Part shown: piece by piece, positions 9,461-19,371 of the stretch
Layout of the letters: every line of letters starts with the position of its first letter
How positions within the stretch are numbered: position 1 is the stretch's first letter
Assembly (NCBI RefSeq): GCF_009729015.1
Contig: NZ_CP045482.1
Coordinates: 296,001 to 360,000 of the forward strand
Direction: 5' to 3'
DNA: 64,000 bases
Source of the DNA: Acidianus ambivalens
GTDB taxonomy: Archaea; Thermoproteota; Thermoprotei_A; Sulfolobales; Sulfolobaceae
The notes under the pieces: generated by a model
What the model was told of the DNA's origin: nothing
Seen by the model: only the letters and a program-made list of their open reading frames with translations
Database searches by the model: none
Position numbers and translations under genes: made by a program

Positions 9461-11149
9461 ATGGCATCTGCTGGTGGAGTTCCTGTCTTATTATTCAAAG
9501 AAGGTACTTCTAGAAGTTCTGGAAGAGAAGCTTTAAAGAATAACATCCTTGCAGCAAGAACCTTGGCCGAAATGTTAAAGACTAGTCTTGGTCCAAAAGG
9601 ATTAGATAAAATGCTAATTGACAGCTTTGGTGACGTAACAATAACTAATGACGGAGCTACTATAGTAAAAGAGATGGAGATTCAACATCCAGCTGCTAAA
9701 CTTTTAGTTGAAGCTGCTAAGGCACAGGATGCCGAGGTTGGTGACGGAACTACAAGTGCAGTAGTTCTTGCAGGTCTTTTATTAGAGAAAGCAGACGCAT
9801 TATTAGATCAAAATATTCATCCAACAATTATAATTGAGGGATATAAGAAAGCGTTTACGAAATCTTTAGAATTATTATCACAAATTGCAACAAAGCTTGA
9901 TGTATCAGACCTTAACTCATCTACTGCCAGAGAGAATTTAAGGAAAATAGTTTATACTACAATGTCAAGCAAATTCCTAGCAGAAGGAGAAGAATTTAAC
10001 AAGATAATGGACATGGTAATAGACGCAGTAGCAACTGTAGCTGAACCTTTACCTACTGGAGGTTATAATGTTAGCTTAGACTTAATTAAGATTGACAAGA
10101 AGAAAGGAGGAAGTATCGAAGATAGCCAGCTAATTAAAGGTATAGTACTTGATAAAGAAGTAGTTCATCCAGGAATGCCTAGAAGAGTTGAGAAAGCAAA
10201 GATTGCAGTATTAGATGCTTCATTAGAAGTTGAAAAACCAGAAATTTCTGCTAAGATTAGTATAACAAGTCCTGAGCAGATAAAGGCTTTCTTAGATGAG
10301 GAAGCTAAGTACTTGAAGGATATGGTTGACAAGTTAGCATCAATAGGAGCTAACGTGGTAATATGCCAAAAAGGAATTGACGATATAGCACAGCACTTCT
10401 TGGCAAAGAAAGGAATCATGGCCGTAAGAAGAGTAAAGAGAAGCGATATTGAAAAGTTAGAGAAAGCATTAGGCGCTAGAATAATAAGCAATATTAAAGA
10501 CGCATCACCAGAAGATTTAGGATATGCAGAGCTAGTAGAAGAGAGGAAAGTAGGCAACGATAAGATGGTATTCATTGAAGGAGCAAAGAATCCTAGGGCA
10601 GTGAATATATTATTAAGAGGATCAAATGATATGGCCTTAGATGAAGCAGAAAGGAGTATTAACGACGCATTACATGCATTAAGGAATATCTTATTAGAAC
10701 CAATGATAGTTCCAGGCGGAGGAGCTATAGAATTAGAGTTGGCAATGAGGCTAAGAGAATACGCAAGAACTGTAGGAGGGAAAGAACAATTAGCAATTGA
10801 AGCTTATGCCGATGCATTAGAAGAGATTCCAATGATATTAGCTGAAACTGCAGGAATGGAGCCAATATCTACATTAATGGAGCTTAGAGCTAAACATGCT
10901 AAAGGATTAGTAAATGCTGGTGTTGACGCAATAAATGGTAAGATAGTTGATGACATATACACTCTTAATGTAGTAGAACCAATAAGAGTAAAGAGGCAAG
11001 TATTAAAGAGTGCTACTGAAGCAGCAACTGCAGTATTAAAGATTGATGACTTAATAGCAGCTTCTCAATTAAAGAGTAGTAAAGAAGGAGAGAAAGGCAG
11101 CGAGAAGAAAGAAGGAGAAGAGTCATCTTCAACTTCATCAAGTAGCTAA
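9461..11149 (+). CDS. thsA: Thermosome (group II chaperonin) subunit
   Basis: A 562-residue subunit of the ATP-driven double-ring folding chamber of the archaeal cytoplasm. Family signatures are intact: TSLGPKGLDKML (about residue 41), NDGATIVKEM, the ATPase motif GDGTTSAVVLAG (about residue 94), and the later PGGGAIELELA. The serine/glutamate-rich disordered tail is typical. Sulfolobales carry three paralogues; neighbouring gene order points to the alpha type, but alpha versus beta cannot be fixed here. The convergent gene overlaps its last four bases. Confidence 0.97.
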   Translation: MASAGGVPVLLFKEGTSRSSGREALKNNILAARTLAEMLKTSLGPKGLDKMLIDSFGDVTITNDGATIVKEMEIQHPAAKLLVEAAKAQDAEVGDGTTSAVVLAGLLLEKADALLDQNIHPTIIIEGYKKAFTKSLELLSQIATKLDVSDLNSSTARENLRKIVYTTMSSKFLAEGEEFNKIMDMVIDAVATVAEPLPTGGYNVSLDLIKIDKKKGGSIEDSQLIKGIVLDKEVVHPGMPRRVEKAKIAVLDASLEVEKPEISAKISITSPEQIKAFLDEEAKYLKDMVDKLASIGANVVICQKGIDDIAQHFLAKKGIMAVRRVKRSDIEKLEKALGARIISNIKDASPEDLGYAELVEERKVGNDKMVFIEGAKNPRAVNILLRGSNDMALDEAERSINDALHALRNILLEPMIVPGGGAIELELAMRLREYARTVGGKEQLAIEAYADALEEIPMILAETAGMEPISTLMELRAKHAKGLVNAGVDAINGKIVDDIYTLNVVEPIRVKRQVLKSATEAATAVLKIDDLIAASQLKSSKEGEKGSEKKEGEESSSTSSSS

Positions 11150-11502
11150 AATCTATTTTTATTATATAGTATTGCATCAGAATTTTCAATTTCCTTATAT
11201 CCATCAATTTCGTCCAAAAGTTTTTTTGCCGTATTTTTTACTTCTTCTATGTCATAATCGCTAATTATTTCTTCTAATAATTTCTTTGTTAAATCTATTC
11301 CTATAATAAACACAAGTTCAGTAAAATCTGGACTTAATAAGTAATCTGCGAGTTTTTTTGGATTTCCTCCATATGCAGAAAAATTATATTTGTTTTCAGC
11401 TTCTCCTAACAATTTCCTTACTTCATCTAACCTTTTAGGATCTAGAGTATTTGGAGTCAGTACTTTATTAGCTATATGCCTCAGAAAATCTGGAGGGCTC
11501 AA
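11146..11502 (-). CDS. Conserved hypothetical protein
   Basis: 118 residues, predicted mostly helical, with no cysteine cluster, membrane segment or known motif. The TTG at 11502 is the best start, giving MSPPDFLRHIANKVLTP; no in-frame ATG lies upstream. It converges on the thermosome gene with a 4-base overlap. Not a shadow: the frame stands clear of other genes for almost its whole length and its composition is protein-like. Function unknown. Confidence 0.5.
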   Translation of the reverse strand: MSPPDFLRHIANKVLTPNTLDPKRLDEVRKLLGEAENKYNFSAYGGNPKKLADYLLSPDFTELVFIIGIDLTKKLLEEIISDYDIEEVKNTAKKLLDEIDGYKEIENSDAILYNKNRF

Positions 11503-11614
11503 AATTATTTCGCCTAAACATGATATATTATACTCATGTATAAAAGGATTAACGTAGTTAGTTCCTAATTAATATTTAAAAGTCTGAAAAGTAAAAAGAA
11601 AATAGTGGATAGTG

Positions 11615-11914
<300 letters not shown>

Positions 11915-11921
11915 AGGCTAT

Positions 11922-12305
11922 TTAGCCACGTCTTAATGGACACGTTTGCCAGTATTTTGAGCATAATTTTGCTTGACTCTCTGTAATTATCCTGTTTAAT
12001 ATTTTGCAAGATGCAATAAAGCCGTTTTCTGTTTTCATAAGTTGAAAGAATTCACAACCGCTATCAATTTTTTCTTGAATTAAACTTATTTTAGGATAAA
12101 ATTTTATATCCTGATCTATTTTTTCATCTTGCTGGAAATTTTCTAATCCTTGTTTTTCCTCTCCTTGATCTACATAGTACCTACAAGTCTTGTATGTTTT
12201 AAAACATCTGCTAGCACTTACTACTATATCTGAAGGAGAATCCAACATTGGAGAGATACAATATCCATTCTTATAAAAAGGGCATATATCACGTTTCTGC
12301 AACAT
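11922..12305 (-). CDS. Cysteine-rich protein with duplicated four-cysteine motif
   Basis: 127 residues with eight main cysteines in two blocks: C8, C16, C34, C41 (CPFYKNGYC...CFKTYKTC) and about C84, C100, C115, C122 (CEFF...C...CSKYWQTC). This suggests two metal sites, zinc or iron-sulfur. The first block resembles that of the whiP-adjacent protein at 7541. No family recognised. The start overlaps the end of the small protein upstream on the same strand, so they form a two-gene unit. Confidence 0.6.
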   Translation of the reverse strand: MLQKRDICPFYKNGYCISPMLDSPSDIVVSASRCFKTYKTCRYYVDQGEEKQGLENFQQDEKIDQDIKFYPKISLIQEKIDSGCEFFQLMKTENGFIASCKILNRIITESQAKLCSKYWQTCPLRRG

Positions 12306-12483
12306 CCCTCACTATTACATGGACTCCTAAGATATCATCATCTGATAACCCTGGTATATGAATCCTGTTTATATTTATTTTATCAAGTTTTTCTATATTT
12401 ATTTTATCAAGTACTTCCTTTATCTTATTCTCATTTACTTTTTTTGAGGAATCTTCAACTATTAAAATATCTGCTATTTTCAT
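12289..12483 (-). CDS. Small conserved protein upstream of the Cys-rich gene
   Basis: 64 residues from ATG 12483 (MKIADILIVEDSS). The frame stays open further upstream, but that extension would run into the argS start at 12537 and is probably not translated. It has a short charged repeat (KINIEKLDKININ) and a C-terminal VHVIVRDVAET strand. It overlaps the downstream cysteine-rich gene by 17 bases, implying coupling. Function unknown. Confidence 0.5.
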   Translation of the reverse strand: MKIADILIVEDSSKKVNENKIKEVLDKINIEKLDKININRIHIPGLSDDDILGVHVIVRDVAET

Positions 12484-12536
12484 GAATATGGAGTTAAGTA
12501 ACAAAGAATTAAAAATCAAACCCTCTAATACCACTT

Positions 12537-14408
12537 GTGTATGCTTTAGCAAAAGCAAAAGATGAACTAGCCAATTATCTTAGTAATGTACTTAATGTGG
12601 ATAAGGAGAAAGTTTTAAATAGTATTGAATATCCTGCAAAAGAGCAAATAGCAGATTTAGCCTTACCATTACCTTCAGTAACTAAGAAATTCGACATTGA
12701 GATTAAAGGAGAATACAACGGGAGGTTAATAAAAGAAGTTTGGAGAGATGGAGTATTCATTAATGCGAGGTTAAATGAAAAGGAGTTATTAAAGGAGATT
12801 TTTACGAATTTTTCTGAAAATTATGGAATAATTAAGACAGAAAGACCTTTAAGAATAGTGGTTGAACATACAAGTGCTAATCCCATTCATCCTTTGCATA
12901 TAGGGCATTTAAGAAATGCCATACTTGGAGATACTTTAGCCAGGATGCTCAAAGCTAGAGGACATGAAGTAAATGTTAGATTTTATGTAAATGATAGTGG
13001 AAGGCAGGTAGCTTTACTTATTTATGGCCTCTCAAAACTAGGATATCCAGATCCACCCAGTGGAGAGAAAAAAGACCAATGGTTAGGACTAATCTATGCA
13101 ATGACTAATGTTATCCTAGAAATTAAGAAAATAAATGAGGAACTAAAGAGCACAACCAACGATTCAGAATATAAGGAAAAAATAGCGAGAAGGGACGAGT
13201 TATTAATTTCAGCCTCTGAATTAAGTAAGAGAAATCAAGAATATTTTAACAAACTTTCTGATCAAATAATGAACGATAAAGATCCAGAAGGCGAAATTTC
13301 CAAAATAATAGAGAAGTATGAAAAAGGAGAAGAAGAGATAAAGAAGATAGTAAGAAAATACGTTGATTTTGCGTTAGAAGGATTTAGAGAAAGCTTGGAG
13401 AAATTGCATATAACTTTCGATAATTTCGATTATGAAAGTGATCTTTTATGGAATAATGATGTAAAATTAGTTTTAGATTTTGCATTAACCTCTATTGCTA
13501 AAATTAACTATAAGGGCACTGCAGCATTAGATTTACAAAATTATATTGACGACGATATTAGAAAGGAGATAAGAATTCCTAAAGGTTTAGAAATACCCCC
13601 GCTAGTCTTAATGAGATCTGATGGTACAACATTATATACAGTTAGGGACATAGCATACACTATTTATAAATTTAGACAATTTAACGCAGACGAGGTAATA
13701 AATGTAATAGCTGAACAGCAATCTGTACCGCAAATGCAATTAAGAGCTGCTTTATATATATTGGGATGGAAAAAATTTGCTATCAATTTGATTCATTTCT
13801 CATACGGAATGGTAACACTACAAGGAATGAAAATGAGCGGAAGGTTAGGTAAGTATATTTCGCTGGACGAGGTATACGATAAAGTAGCTGAAGTAGTTAA
13901 GGCAAAAATTGAGGAGAAAAAAGGAATATTGGAGAATCTTAATGAAATAGTTAATTCTGCTATAAGATATGCTATAATTTCAGTGTCCGCAAATAAGCCT
14001 GTATCGTTCGATGTAAAAAGAGTTGCAAATTTTGAAGAGAATAGCGGTCCTTATTTACAATATACATATGCTAGAGCTTACAACATATTATCTAAATCTA
14101 CAGAAAATCTAGATATTTCTAAAATAGACGAGAATGAGTTAAAGAATGAGAAAAGAACGCTTCTTTTAATGATAGCCAAATTCCCGGATATATTTATCAA
14201 TTCCGTAGATCATTTACAGCCTGAAGTTCTTACAGTATTTTTAAGAAGAGTTGCTGATGTATTTAATTCATGGTATGATAAAGAAAGAGTCCTACAAGAA
14301 CCAGACGAATCAAAGAGAATAACAAGATTATTTATTGTTAAAGGCGTAGAGACTGTATTAAGAAATGGGCTTAATACTTTAGGTATAGCTTCTTTAACTC
14401 GTATGTGA
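12537..14408 (+). CDS. argS: Arginyl-tRNA synthetase
   Basis: Class I synthetase charging tRNA-Arg, 623 residues. The HIGH motif is HPLHIGHLRNA (about residue 117) and the second signature is a KMSG variant (GMKMSGRLGK, about residue 435), a form common in ArgRS. The C-terminal DALR anticodon-binding domain begins near NSGPYLQYTYARA. The start is GTG at 12537. The tRNA-Arg(GCG) gene begins 10 bases after the stop, so enzyme and substrate RNA are neighbours and may share a transcript. Confidence 0.97.
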   Translation: MYALAKAKDELANYLSNVLNVDKEKVLNSIEYPAKEQIADLALPLPSVTKKFDIEIKGEYNGRLIKEVWRDGVFINARLNEKELLKEIFTNFSENYGIIKTERPLRIVVEHTSANPIHPLHIGHLRNAILGDTLARMLKARGHEVNVRFYVNDSGRQVALLIYGLSKLGYPDPPSGEKKDQWLGLIYAMTNVILEIKKINEELKSTTNDSEYKEKIARRDELLISASELSKRNQEYFNKLSDQIMNDKDPEGEISKIIEKYEKGEEEIKKIVRKYVDFALEGFRESLEKLHITFDNFDYESDLLWNNDVKLVLDFALTSIAKINYKGTAALDLQNYIDDDIRKEIRIPKGLEIPPLVLMRSDGTTLYTVRDIAYTIYKFRQFNADEVINVIAEQQSVPQMQLRAALYILGWKKFAINLIHFSYGMVTLQGMKMSGRLGKYISLDEVYDKVAEVVKAKIEEKKGILENLNEIVNSAIRYAIISVSANKPVSFDVKRVANFEENSGPYLQYTYARAYNILSKSTENLDISKIDENELKNEKRTLLLMIAKFPDIFINSVDHLQPEVLTVFLRRVADVFNSWYDKERVLQEPDESKRITRLFIVKGVETVLRNGLNTLGIASLTRM

Positions 14409-14418
14409 AAAATATCTA

Positions 14419-14493
<75 letters not shown>

Positions 14494-14625
14494 TAACAAT
14501 TTCACAAATTGAAAGTTTTTCTCTATTAATGTAACGATAACGTGAGTAATGTATGAAGAAAAATTTCAGAGTATTAAATCTCATATATAAGAAAAATTAC
14601 ATACCTTTATAATAAAATAATACTT

Positions 14626-14823
14626 TCACATTTTCCTTATGTTTTGTTTTATCTTATTTATTAGATCTTCTGGTATTTGTGAAATTCCGTGAGCTGATTT
14701 GGCATGAACTCTAAGGATTTCTAGCAATTCTTCTTCGCTCGACGAACCTTTTACTTCAAATCCGCAATTCATTCCTATCGATTTGCATTCGAAATAATAC
14801 TTTTTCTTTGAAAATAGCTTCAT
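14626..14823 (-). CDS. DUF1059-like small protein, single copy
   Basis: 65 residues. The core reads FECKSIGMNCGFEVKG, then EELLEILRVHAKSAHGI, then the helix PEDLINKIKQNIRKM. It is one unit of the module found twice in the divergent gene at 14904. Members are small soluble proteins of unknown role with conserved C, N-C-G-F and H-A-x(3)-H residues, suggestive of metal binding. Preceded by a lysine-rich MKLFSKKKYY. The divergent gap of 80 bases should hold both promoters. Confidence 0.75.
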   Translation of the reverse strand: MKLFSKKKYYFECKSIGMNCGFEVKGSSSEEELLEILRVHAKSAHGISQIPEDLINKIKQNIRKM

Positions 14824-14903
14824 AAGAATATAGGCACATTACTTGTATTAACGTATGTGTTAGAAATCTTCTAACTAATCCTTTTGTATTATTTCTCCTT
14901 AGT

Positions 14904-15266
14904 ATGCATATGAAATACACATTTAGTTGTGCAGATATAGGGATGAACTGTGGATTTGAAATAATAAATGCAGGAAGTGAAGAGGAGCTATTAGAAATGT
15001 TAAAAACTCATGCAAAGATGGATCACGGAATAACATCAATTCCACCAGAATTGATAGATAAGATAAAGAAAGCTATTAGAAAGTCTGGTAAATATTCATT
15101 TAGTTGTGCAGACATTGGAATGAATTGCGGATTTGAAATAATAGGAGCTTCAAGTGAAGATGAGTTACTTCAGCAATTGAGTATTCATGCAAGAATGAGT
15201 CATAAGATGAACAATATTCCTCAAGATACAATAAATGCTATAAAACAGAAAATAAAGGTAAGTTAA
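14904..15266 (+). CDS. Tandem two-module DUF1059-like protein
   Basis: 120 residues made of two near-identical modules, residues about 3-57 and 61-117. Each contains FSCADIGMNCGFEI, an EEL-rich helix, H-A-(K/R)-M-x-H and a C-terminal amphipathic helix. It clearly arose by internal duplication of a gene like the divergent one at 14626. ATG 14910 is an equally likely start. Function unknown. The conserved cysteines and histidines could hold a metal. Confidence 0.8.
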   Translation: MHMKYTFSCADIGMNCGFEIINAGSEEELLEMLKTHAKMDHGITSIPPELIDKIKKAIRKSGKYSFSCADIGMNCGFEIIGASSEDELLQQLSIHARMSHKMNNIPQDTINAIKQKIKVS

Positions 15267-15359
15267 AACTAACACATTTTTTAGTCTTTTTCTTCTGTTT
15301 TCGTGGTCATACCTTTACTTGTCACCGTTATCTAATTAAATGTTAGAAAATAATATAAT

Positions 15360-17888
15360 ATGATAGCAATGCAAACTAGTACTGTAAGTTTATTATCGCT
15401 TAATAAGATTAAAGTGATAAAGAGAGACGGCAGAAAGGAGGAATTTAAGCTAGAGAAAATCTTAGTAAAAATAGGTTTTGTTCCTTCTGAAGTTATAGAC
15501 GGCATAGCTAACGATATAATTCAGAATTCTAAGGATAACACAATTGATACAAGAACAATCGCAGATATTGTAGAGAGGAATTTAATAGAAAATTCTTTGG
15601 AACATCCAGAATTAATGGATTTGGCAAAGAAATATGTTTTAGCAAGGATTTATAACCACGTTTATGGAAAGGGCAAATGGAAAGATTTTGACCCAAAGGA
15701 TCTTTTACTTACTTATAATGCACTCAAAGTTCTTGAGGCAAGATATTTACTAAAAGATCCTAATACCTTACGCTATATAGAAACTCCTCAAATGATGTTC
15801 AGGAGAGTTGCAAAGTACTTAGCTAGTGTAGAGCTCAAGTATGGAAAATCAGAGAGCGAAGTAAAAGCACTAGAGGAGAAATTCTACGAGATCATGAGTA
15901 ATCTTAGATTCTTACCTAATACTCCAACTTTAATGAACAGTGGAACCAGACTGGGAATTTTGTCAGCGTGCTTTGTAATTCCAGTTAGAGATTCAATGAC
16001 TACACCAGAGGGCGACGGTATTTATGATGCTCTAAGGGCTATGGCCTTAGTTCATCAGCAAGGAGGCGGTACGGGTTTTGATTTCTCAGAGCTTAGACCT
16101 AAAGGAGATGTTGTTGCCTCGACAGCAGGTGTTGCTTCTGGTCCAGTATCATTTATGAAAATCTTTGACGTTTCAACTGACGTAGTAAAGCAAGGAGGAA
16201 AAAGAAGAGGAGCTAACATGGGTGTAATGCATGTATGGCATGCTGAAATTGAGGATTTCATTAATTCCAAGTCTGGTAAGCTTAAAGATGTACAATTACA
16301 GAATTTTAACATTTCTGTAGGAGTTTATGATTATTTTATGGAAAAGGTTGAGAGAGGCGAAGAAGTTCCATTAATTACTCCTAGAAAGACTAGAATTCCT
16401 GGGACAGATCACGATTATTATATAAATAAAGCAAGAAACTATATGAGCGAAGAGTGGGCTCAGGAAGAGATATTAAATGAGTTGGAAGAAAAAGGTGGAG
16501 CAGTATGGCTTGATGAGAGTAAGATAATTACTGTAGATGAAGCTTTAGTTATAGCGGAAAAAGAAGGTGCTATAATAAGGTGGATAAATGCAAGATCCCT
16601 CTTTAACGAGATAGTAAAAAGTGCTTGGGATAGCGGAGATCCAGGATTATTATTTATAGACGAGATAAATAGGAGGCATCCAGTTTGGTACCTAGGAAAA
16701 ATTAATGCTACCAATCCTTGTGGAGAAGAGCCCTTATTGCCTTGGGAATCATGTAATTTAGGTTCTATTAATTTAGAGAAGTTTGTTAAGGAGACGGAAA
16801 ACGGTAAATATATAGATTGGGATGGATTGGCTGAGACAATAAAATATGCCGTTAGACTTCTGGACAATGTAATTGATGCTAACAAGTATCCGCTTAAGCA
16901 GATAGAGCAAGCTACTAAGAGTACTAGAAAAGTAGGCTTAGGAGTTATGGGCTTAGCTAGGATGTTGATAAAGCTTGGTATACCTTATGATAGCGTAGAT
17001 GCAATATACTTATCGTATCAAGTGGCTAAGTTCATTTATTATCACGCGTTCAAGACTTCTATAGAGTTAGCTAAAGAAAAAGGTTCTTTCCCTGTATATG
17101 ATCCGTTAAGATATCATGATATATGGGAATCTGCTAGGCCATTCGAATATTTGCTTGAAGTTACTAAGGTGGAAGGTAAACCTTCTGAGTATGTTCGCAA
17201 GCTAACCGCAATTGTTGATAAACTTGACTTTTCTGAGCTTAAGGCAGAAAGAATTAAGCATGGATTAAGAAATGCTACTGTAGTTTCTGTAGCACCTACT
17301 GGCACTATATCAATAATTGCTGGAACTTCATCGTCTATAGAGCCTTTATTTGCGTTAGCCTTCATTAGGAACGTCGCAGTAGGCAAATTTATGGAGATTG
17401 ATTCTTTATTCTTGGAGTATTTGAGGAAGTATGAATTAGATAATCCAGAAGTTGTAAAGAAGGTTGCTGAAACTGGAACTGTTGGAGAAAACATGTTTAT
17501 GCCAGCAACAATTAGGAAACTGTTTAGGACTGCTCATGAAGTTCCTCCAGAATTTCATTTATTACATCAAGCGGCTTGGCAACAATGGAACGATTCTGGT
17601 ACTTCTAAAACTATAAACTTAAGGTCTGAGGAGCCTCCAGAAACTGTAGAGAGAGTATATTTAATGGCATGGAAGTTAGGAGTTAAAGGAATAACAGTTT
17701 ATAGAGATAAGAGCAAATCTCAACAAGTAATATACTTCGGAATAAAGAAGGAAAGGGAAGAGAAGGAGAAAAGAGAACAGGAAAAGAAACAACAGCAGCA
17801 AATAATTCCATCTTCATTTAGGATGGAAAAGAAATTTGTCGAAGTAGATGAGAATTACGCAGGCGGTTGTAAGACTTGTGAACTATAA
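15360..17888 (+). CDS. nrdJ: Adenosylcobalamin-dependent (class II) ribonucleotide reductase
   Basis: Makes deoxyribonucleotides using a B12-derived radical, so no oxygen is needed. Of 842 residues, an ATP-cone (about 16-105, starting VIKRDGRKEEF) is followed by the ten-stranded barrel with LPNTPTLMNSGT, LSACFVIP, the key loop ATNPCGEEPLLPWESCNLGS and, later, APTGTISIIAGTSSSIEP. The C-terminal GGCKTCEL supplies the redox-shuttling cysteine pair. A KEREEKEKREQEKKQQQQ linker joins tail and barrel. A small cysteine-containing regulator follows 48 bases later. Confidence 0.95.
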   Translation: MIAMQTSTVSLLSLNKIKVIKRDGRKEEFKLEKILVKIGFVPSEVIDGIANDIIQNSKDNTIDTRTIADIVERNLIENSLEHPELMDLAKKYVLARIYNHVYGKGKWKDFDPKDLLLTYNALKVLEARYLLKDPNTLRYIETPQMMFRRVAKYLASVELKYGKSESEVKALEEKFYEIMSNLRFLPNTPTLMNSGTRLGILSACFVIPVRDSMTTPEGDGIYDALRAMALVHQQGGGTGFDFSELRPKGDVVASTAGVASGPVSFMKIFDVSTDVVKQGGKRRGANMGVMHVWHAEIEDFINSKSGKLKDVQLQNFNISVGVYDYFMEKVERGEEVPLITPRKTRIPGTDHDYYINKARNYMSEEWAQEEILNELEEKGGAVWLDESKIITVDEALVIAEKEGAIIRWINARSLFNEIVKSAWDSGDPGLLFIDEINRRHPVWYLGKINATNPCGEEPLLPWESCNLGSINLEKFVKETENGKYIDWDGLAETIKYAVRLLDNVIDANKYPLKQIEQATKSTRKVGLGVMGLARMLIKLGIPYDSVDAIYLSYQVAKFIYYHAFKTSIELAKEKGSFPVYDPLRYHDIWESARPFEYLLEVTKVEGKPSEYVRKLTAIVDKLDFSELKAERIKHGLRNATVVSVAPTGTISIIAGTSSSIEPLFALAFIRNVAVGKFMEIDSLFLEYLRKYELDNPEVVKKVAETGTVGENMFMPATIRKLFRTAHEVPPEFHLLHQAAWQQWNDSGTSKTINLRSEEPPETVERVYLMAWKLGVKGITVYRDKSKSQQVIYFGIKKEREEKEKREQEKKQQQQIIPSSFRMEKKFVEVDENYAGGCKTCEL

Positions 17889-17936
17889 TGCAAAATATTT
17901 TTATATTTCTTTATCATATTTTCAATTGATAAACTT

Positions 17937-18311
17937 ATGTCTATTACTCCTCCATGTGAAATTTCAGTAAAGGAGATATTGCCTGCAGTGAGGTCTATAA
18001 TTGCTACAAAGCTTGTAAAAGAGAAAGGTCTTCCATTATATGAAGCAGCAAAGAAAATGGGCATAACGCCAGCAGCAGTAGCAAATTATATGAATAGAAA
18101 AAGAGGCAATAGCGTTAGGGAGCTCATAGAGCATGATAAGAAAATGATGGAAATGATATCCGACTTTGTCGAAAAAGTGTATATTGGTACTAACGAAGAT
18201 CTATCAAATTATTATTGCATGTTATGCTCTGAAGGTAAAAAAGTTCTTAAACGTAGCGGTATAGATGTTCCTTTGTGTGCTTATGAATCATCCCTTATGC
18301 TTAAGCAATAA
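17937..18311 (+). CDS. HTH transcriptional regulator with cysteine cluster
   Basis: 124 residues. A helix-turn-helix, LYEAAKKMGITPAAVANYMN, lies at about residues 34-53. Cysteines at C7, in YYCMLCSEGKK and in PLCAYE near the C-terminus could form an iron-sulfur or zinc redox sensor. This fits the COG2522-type archaeal regulators. Its position right after class II ribonucleotide reductase makes nrdJ a plausible target (inference). Convergent 11-base overlap with the next gene. Confidence 0.75.
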   Translation: MSITPPCEISVKEILPAVRSIIATKLVKEKGLPLYEAAKKMGITPAAVANYMNRKRGNSVRELIEHDKKMMEMISDFVEKVYIGTNEDLSNYYCMLCSEGKKVLKRSGIDVPLCAYESSLMLKQ

Positions 18312-19371
18312 TTTTTCTTTTTAAATAAGGTTCTATTAGTCGTCTTATTTTTATTCTAACGTTTTTTATTCCCCATCTTCTTATTGGAATTCTTACTCTA
18401 TCGAATTCTGTAATTAACTCTTCTCCATCAGCTGTAGCACTCTCTATTCTCCCAGAGAAAATTAATGTTGAAATTATGTCGTCGTCGGAGAAATTCTCTA
18501 AAATTAATAATAACTCTTCATTTTTATAATCAAAATACAGAGGAATTACTGATGATGGCTCTATTTTATAAATACTTACGTTATATTTAGGTTTACAATC
18601 TAATCTAATTATGTTGTTTTTTAGATCCCATGAAATTCTTGCAGGCTTAATTTCGTTCCATCTTCTCGATTTGATAATATATACTGGTCTCTCACTTTCT
18701 ATTTCTATCTTTCCTAGATTAAATTTCATATTGAATGGATCGGAAGAAATTATAGATAATGCAGAATCTGATTGTAGCGATACAAAGCTTGATGCACTTA
18801 TAGGATATCTGCTTTCTTCAATGTAGAAAGGATTTAGAAAGTAGAATTTGGGATTATAAAAGTTACTTTCTATTTTATATCCTGCAAGCTCGTATCCTTT
18901 GGTGTGTATATTGAGTTTTTCAGTTATTTCTCCTGGGCGAAAATGATACCATCTTTCCTCTATTAATGCTTTCCTTTCCCAAGGGGATGGATTAAAATAT
19001 CCGTCTCCTTCATCACAAGGTATTAGATCTTTAACTAAATTTATAAGAGCTTTCTCATCTATTTTAGTAAAGCTCCAAGGTATTGCATTTATTTCTAATG
19101 GAGTTAGTACTATAAATGGTTCTTTTATGTTATCTTCTCCTTCAGCTAATATTTCACTTCCGTCTACTCCTATTATTTTTGCCTTATATTTCCATAGAAC
19201 TTTCTTAACATTAGACAACTTAAGAAGTTGAGGCAATTGAGCTATATTTAGATCTTCATCACTTAATTTAACTGTATCAATATTAATAAATGGAATGGAA
19301 AAATTTATCATTATTGGTCCGACAAATGCCTTTTCGTCATCTCTCGGGTTCGGGGGTAATTCTTCATCCAT
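18301..19371 (-). CDS. Conserved unknown protein, beta-rich, downstream of gatE
   Basis: 356 residues, no recognised family. The N-terminus is PNPRDDEKAFVGP, followed by a sandwich-like, beta-rich middle (many short alternating hydrophobic segments) with YHFRPGEI and YFNPSPWE motifs. No signal peptide, membrane segment or cysteine pairs. It overlaps the end of gatE by 8 bases and so is the last gene of the S30e-gatD-gatE transcript. Co-transcription hints at a translation role but proves nothing. Confidence 0.7.
   Translation of the reverse strand: MDEELPPNPRDDEKAFVGPIMINFSIPFINIDTVKLSDEDLNIAQLPQLLKLSNVKKVLWKYKAKIIGVDGSEILAEGEDNIKEPFIVLTPLEINAIPWSFTKIDEKALINLVKDLIPCDEGDGYFNPSPWERKALIEERWYHFRPGEITEKLNIHTKGYELAGYKIESNFYNPKFYFLNPFYIEESRYPISASSFVSLQSDSALSIISSDPFNMKFNLGKIEIESERPVYIIKSRRWNEIKPARISWDLKNNIIRLDCKPKYNVSIYKIEPSSVIPLYFDYKNEELLLILENFSDDDIISTLIFSGRIESATADGEELITEFDRVRIPIRRWGIKNVRIKIRRLIEPYLKRKIIA

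Noticed and set aside
12484..12558. Longer N-terminus for the small minus-strand gene
   Set aside because: Would overlap the argS start; the ATG at 12483 suffices.
14494..14625. Possible small RNA after tRNA-Arg
   Set aside because: GTGAGT and TATGAAG elements resemble C boxes, but no D or D' box falls at a suitable distance.
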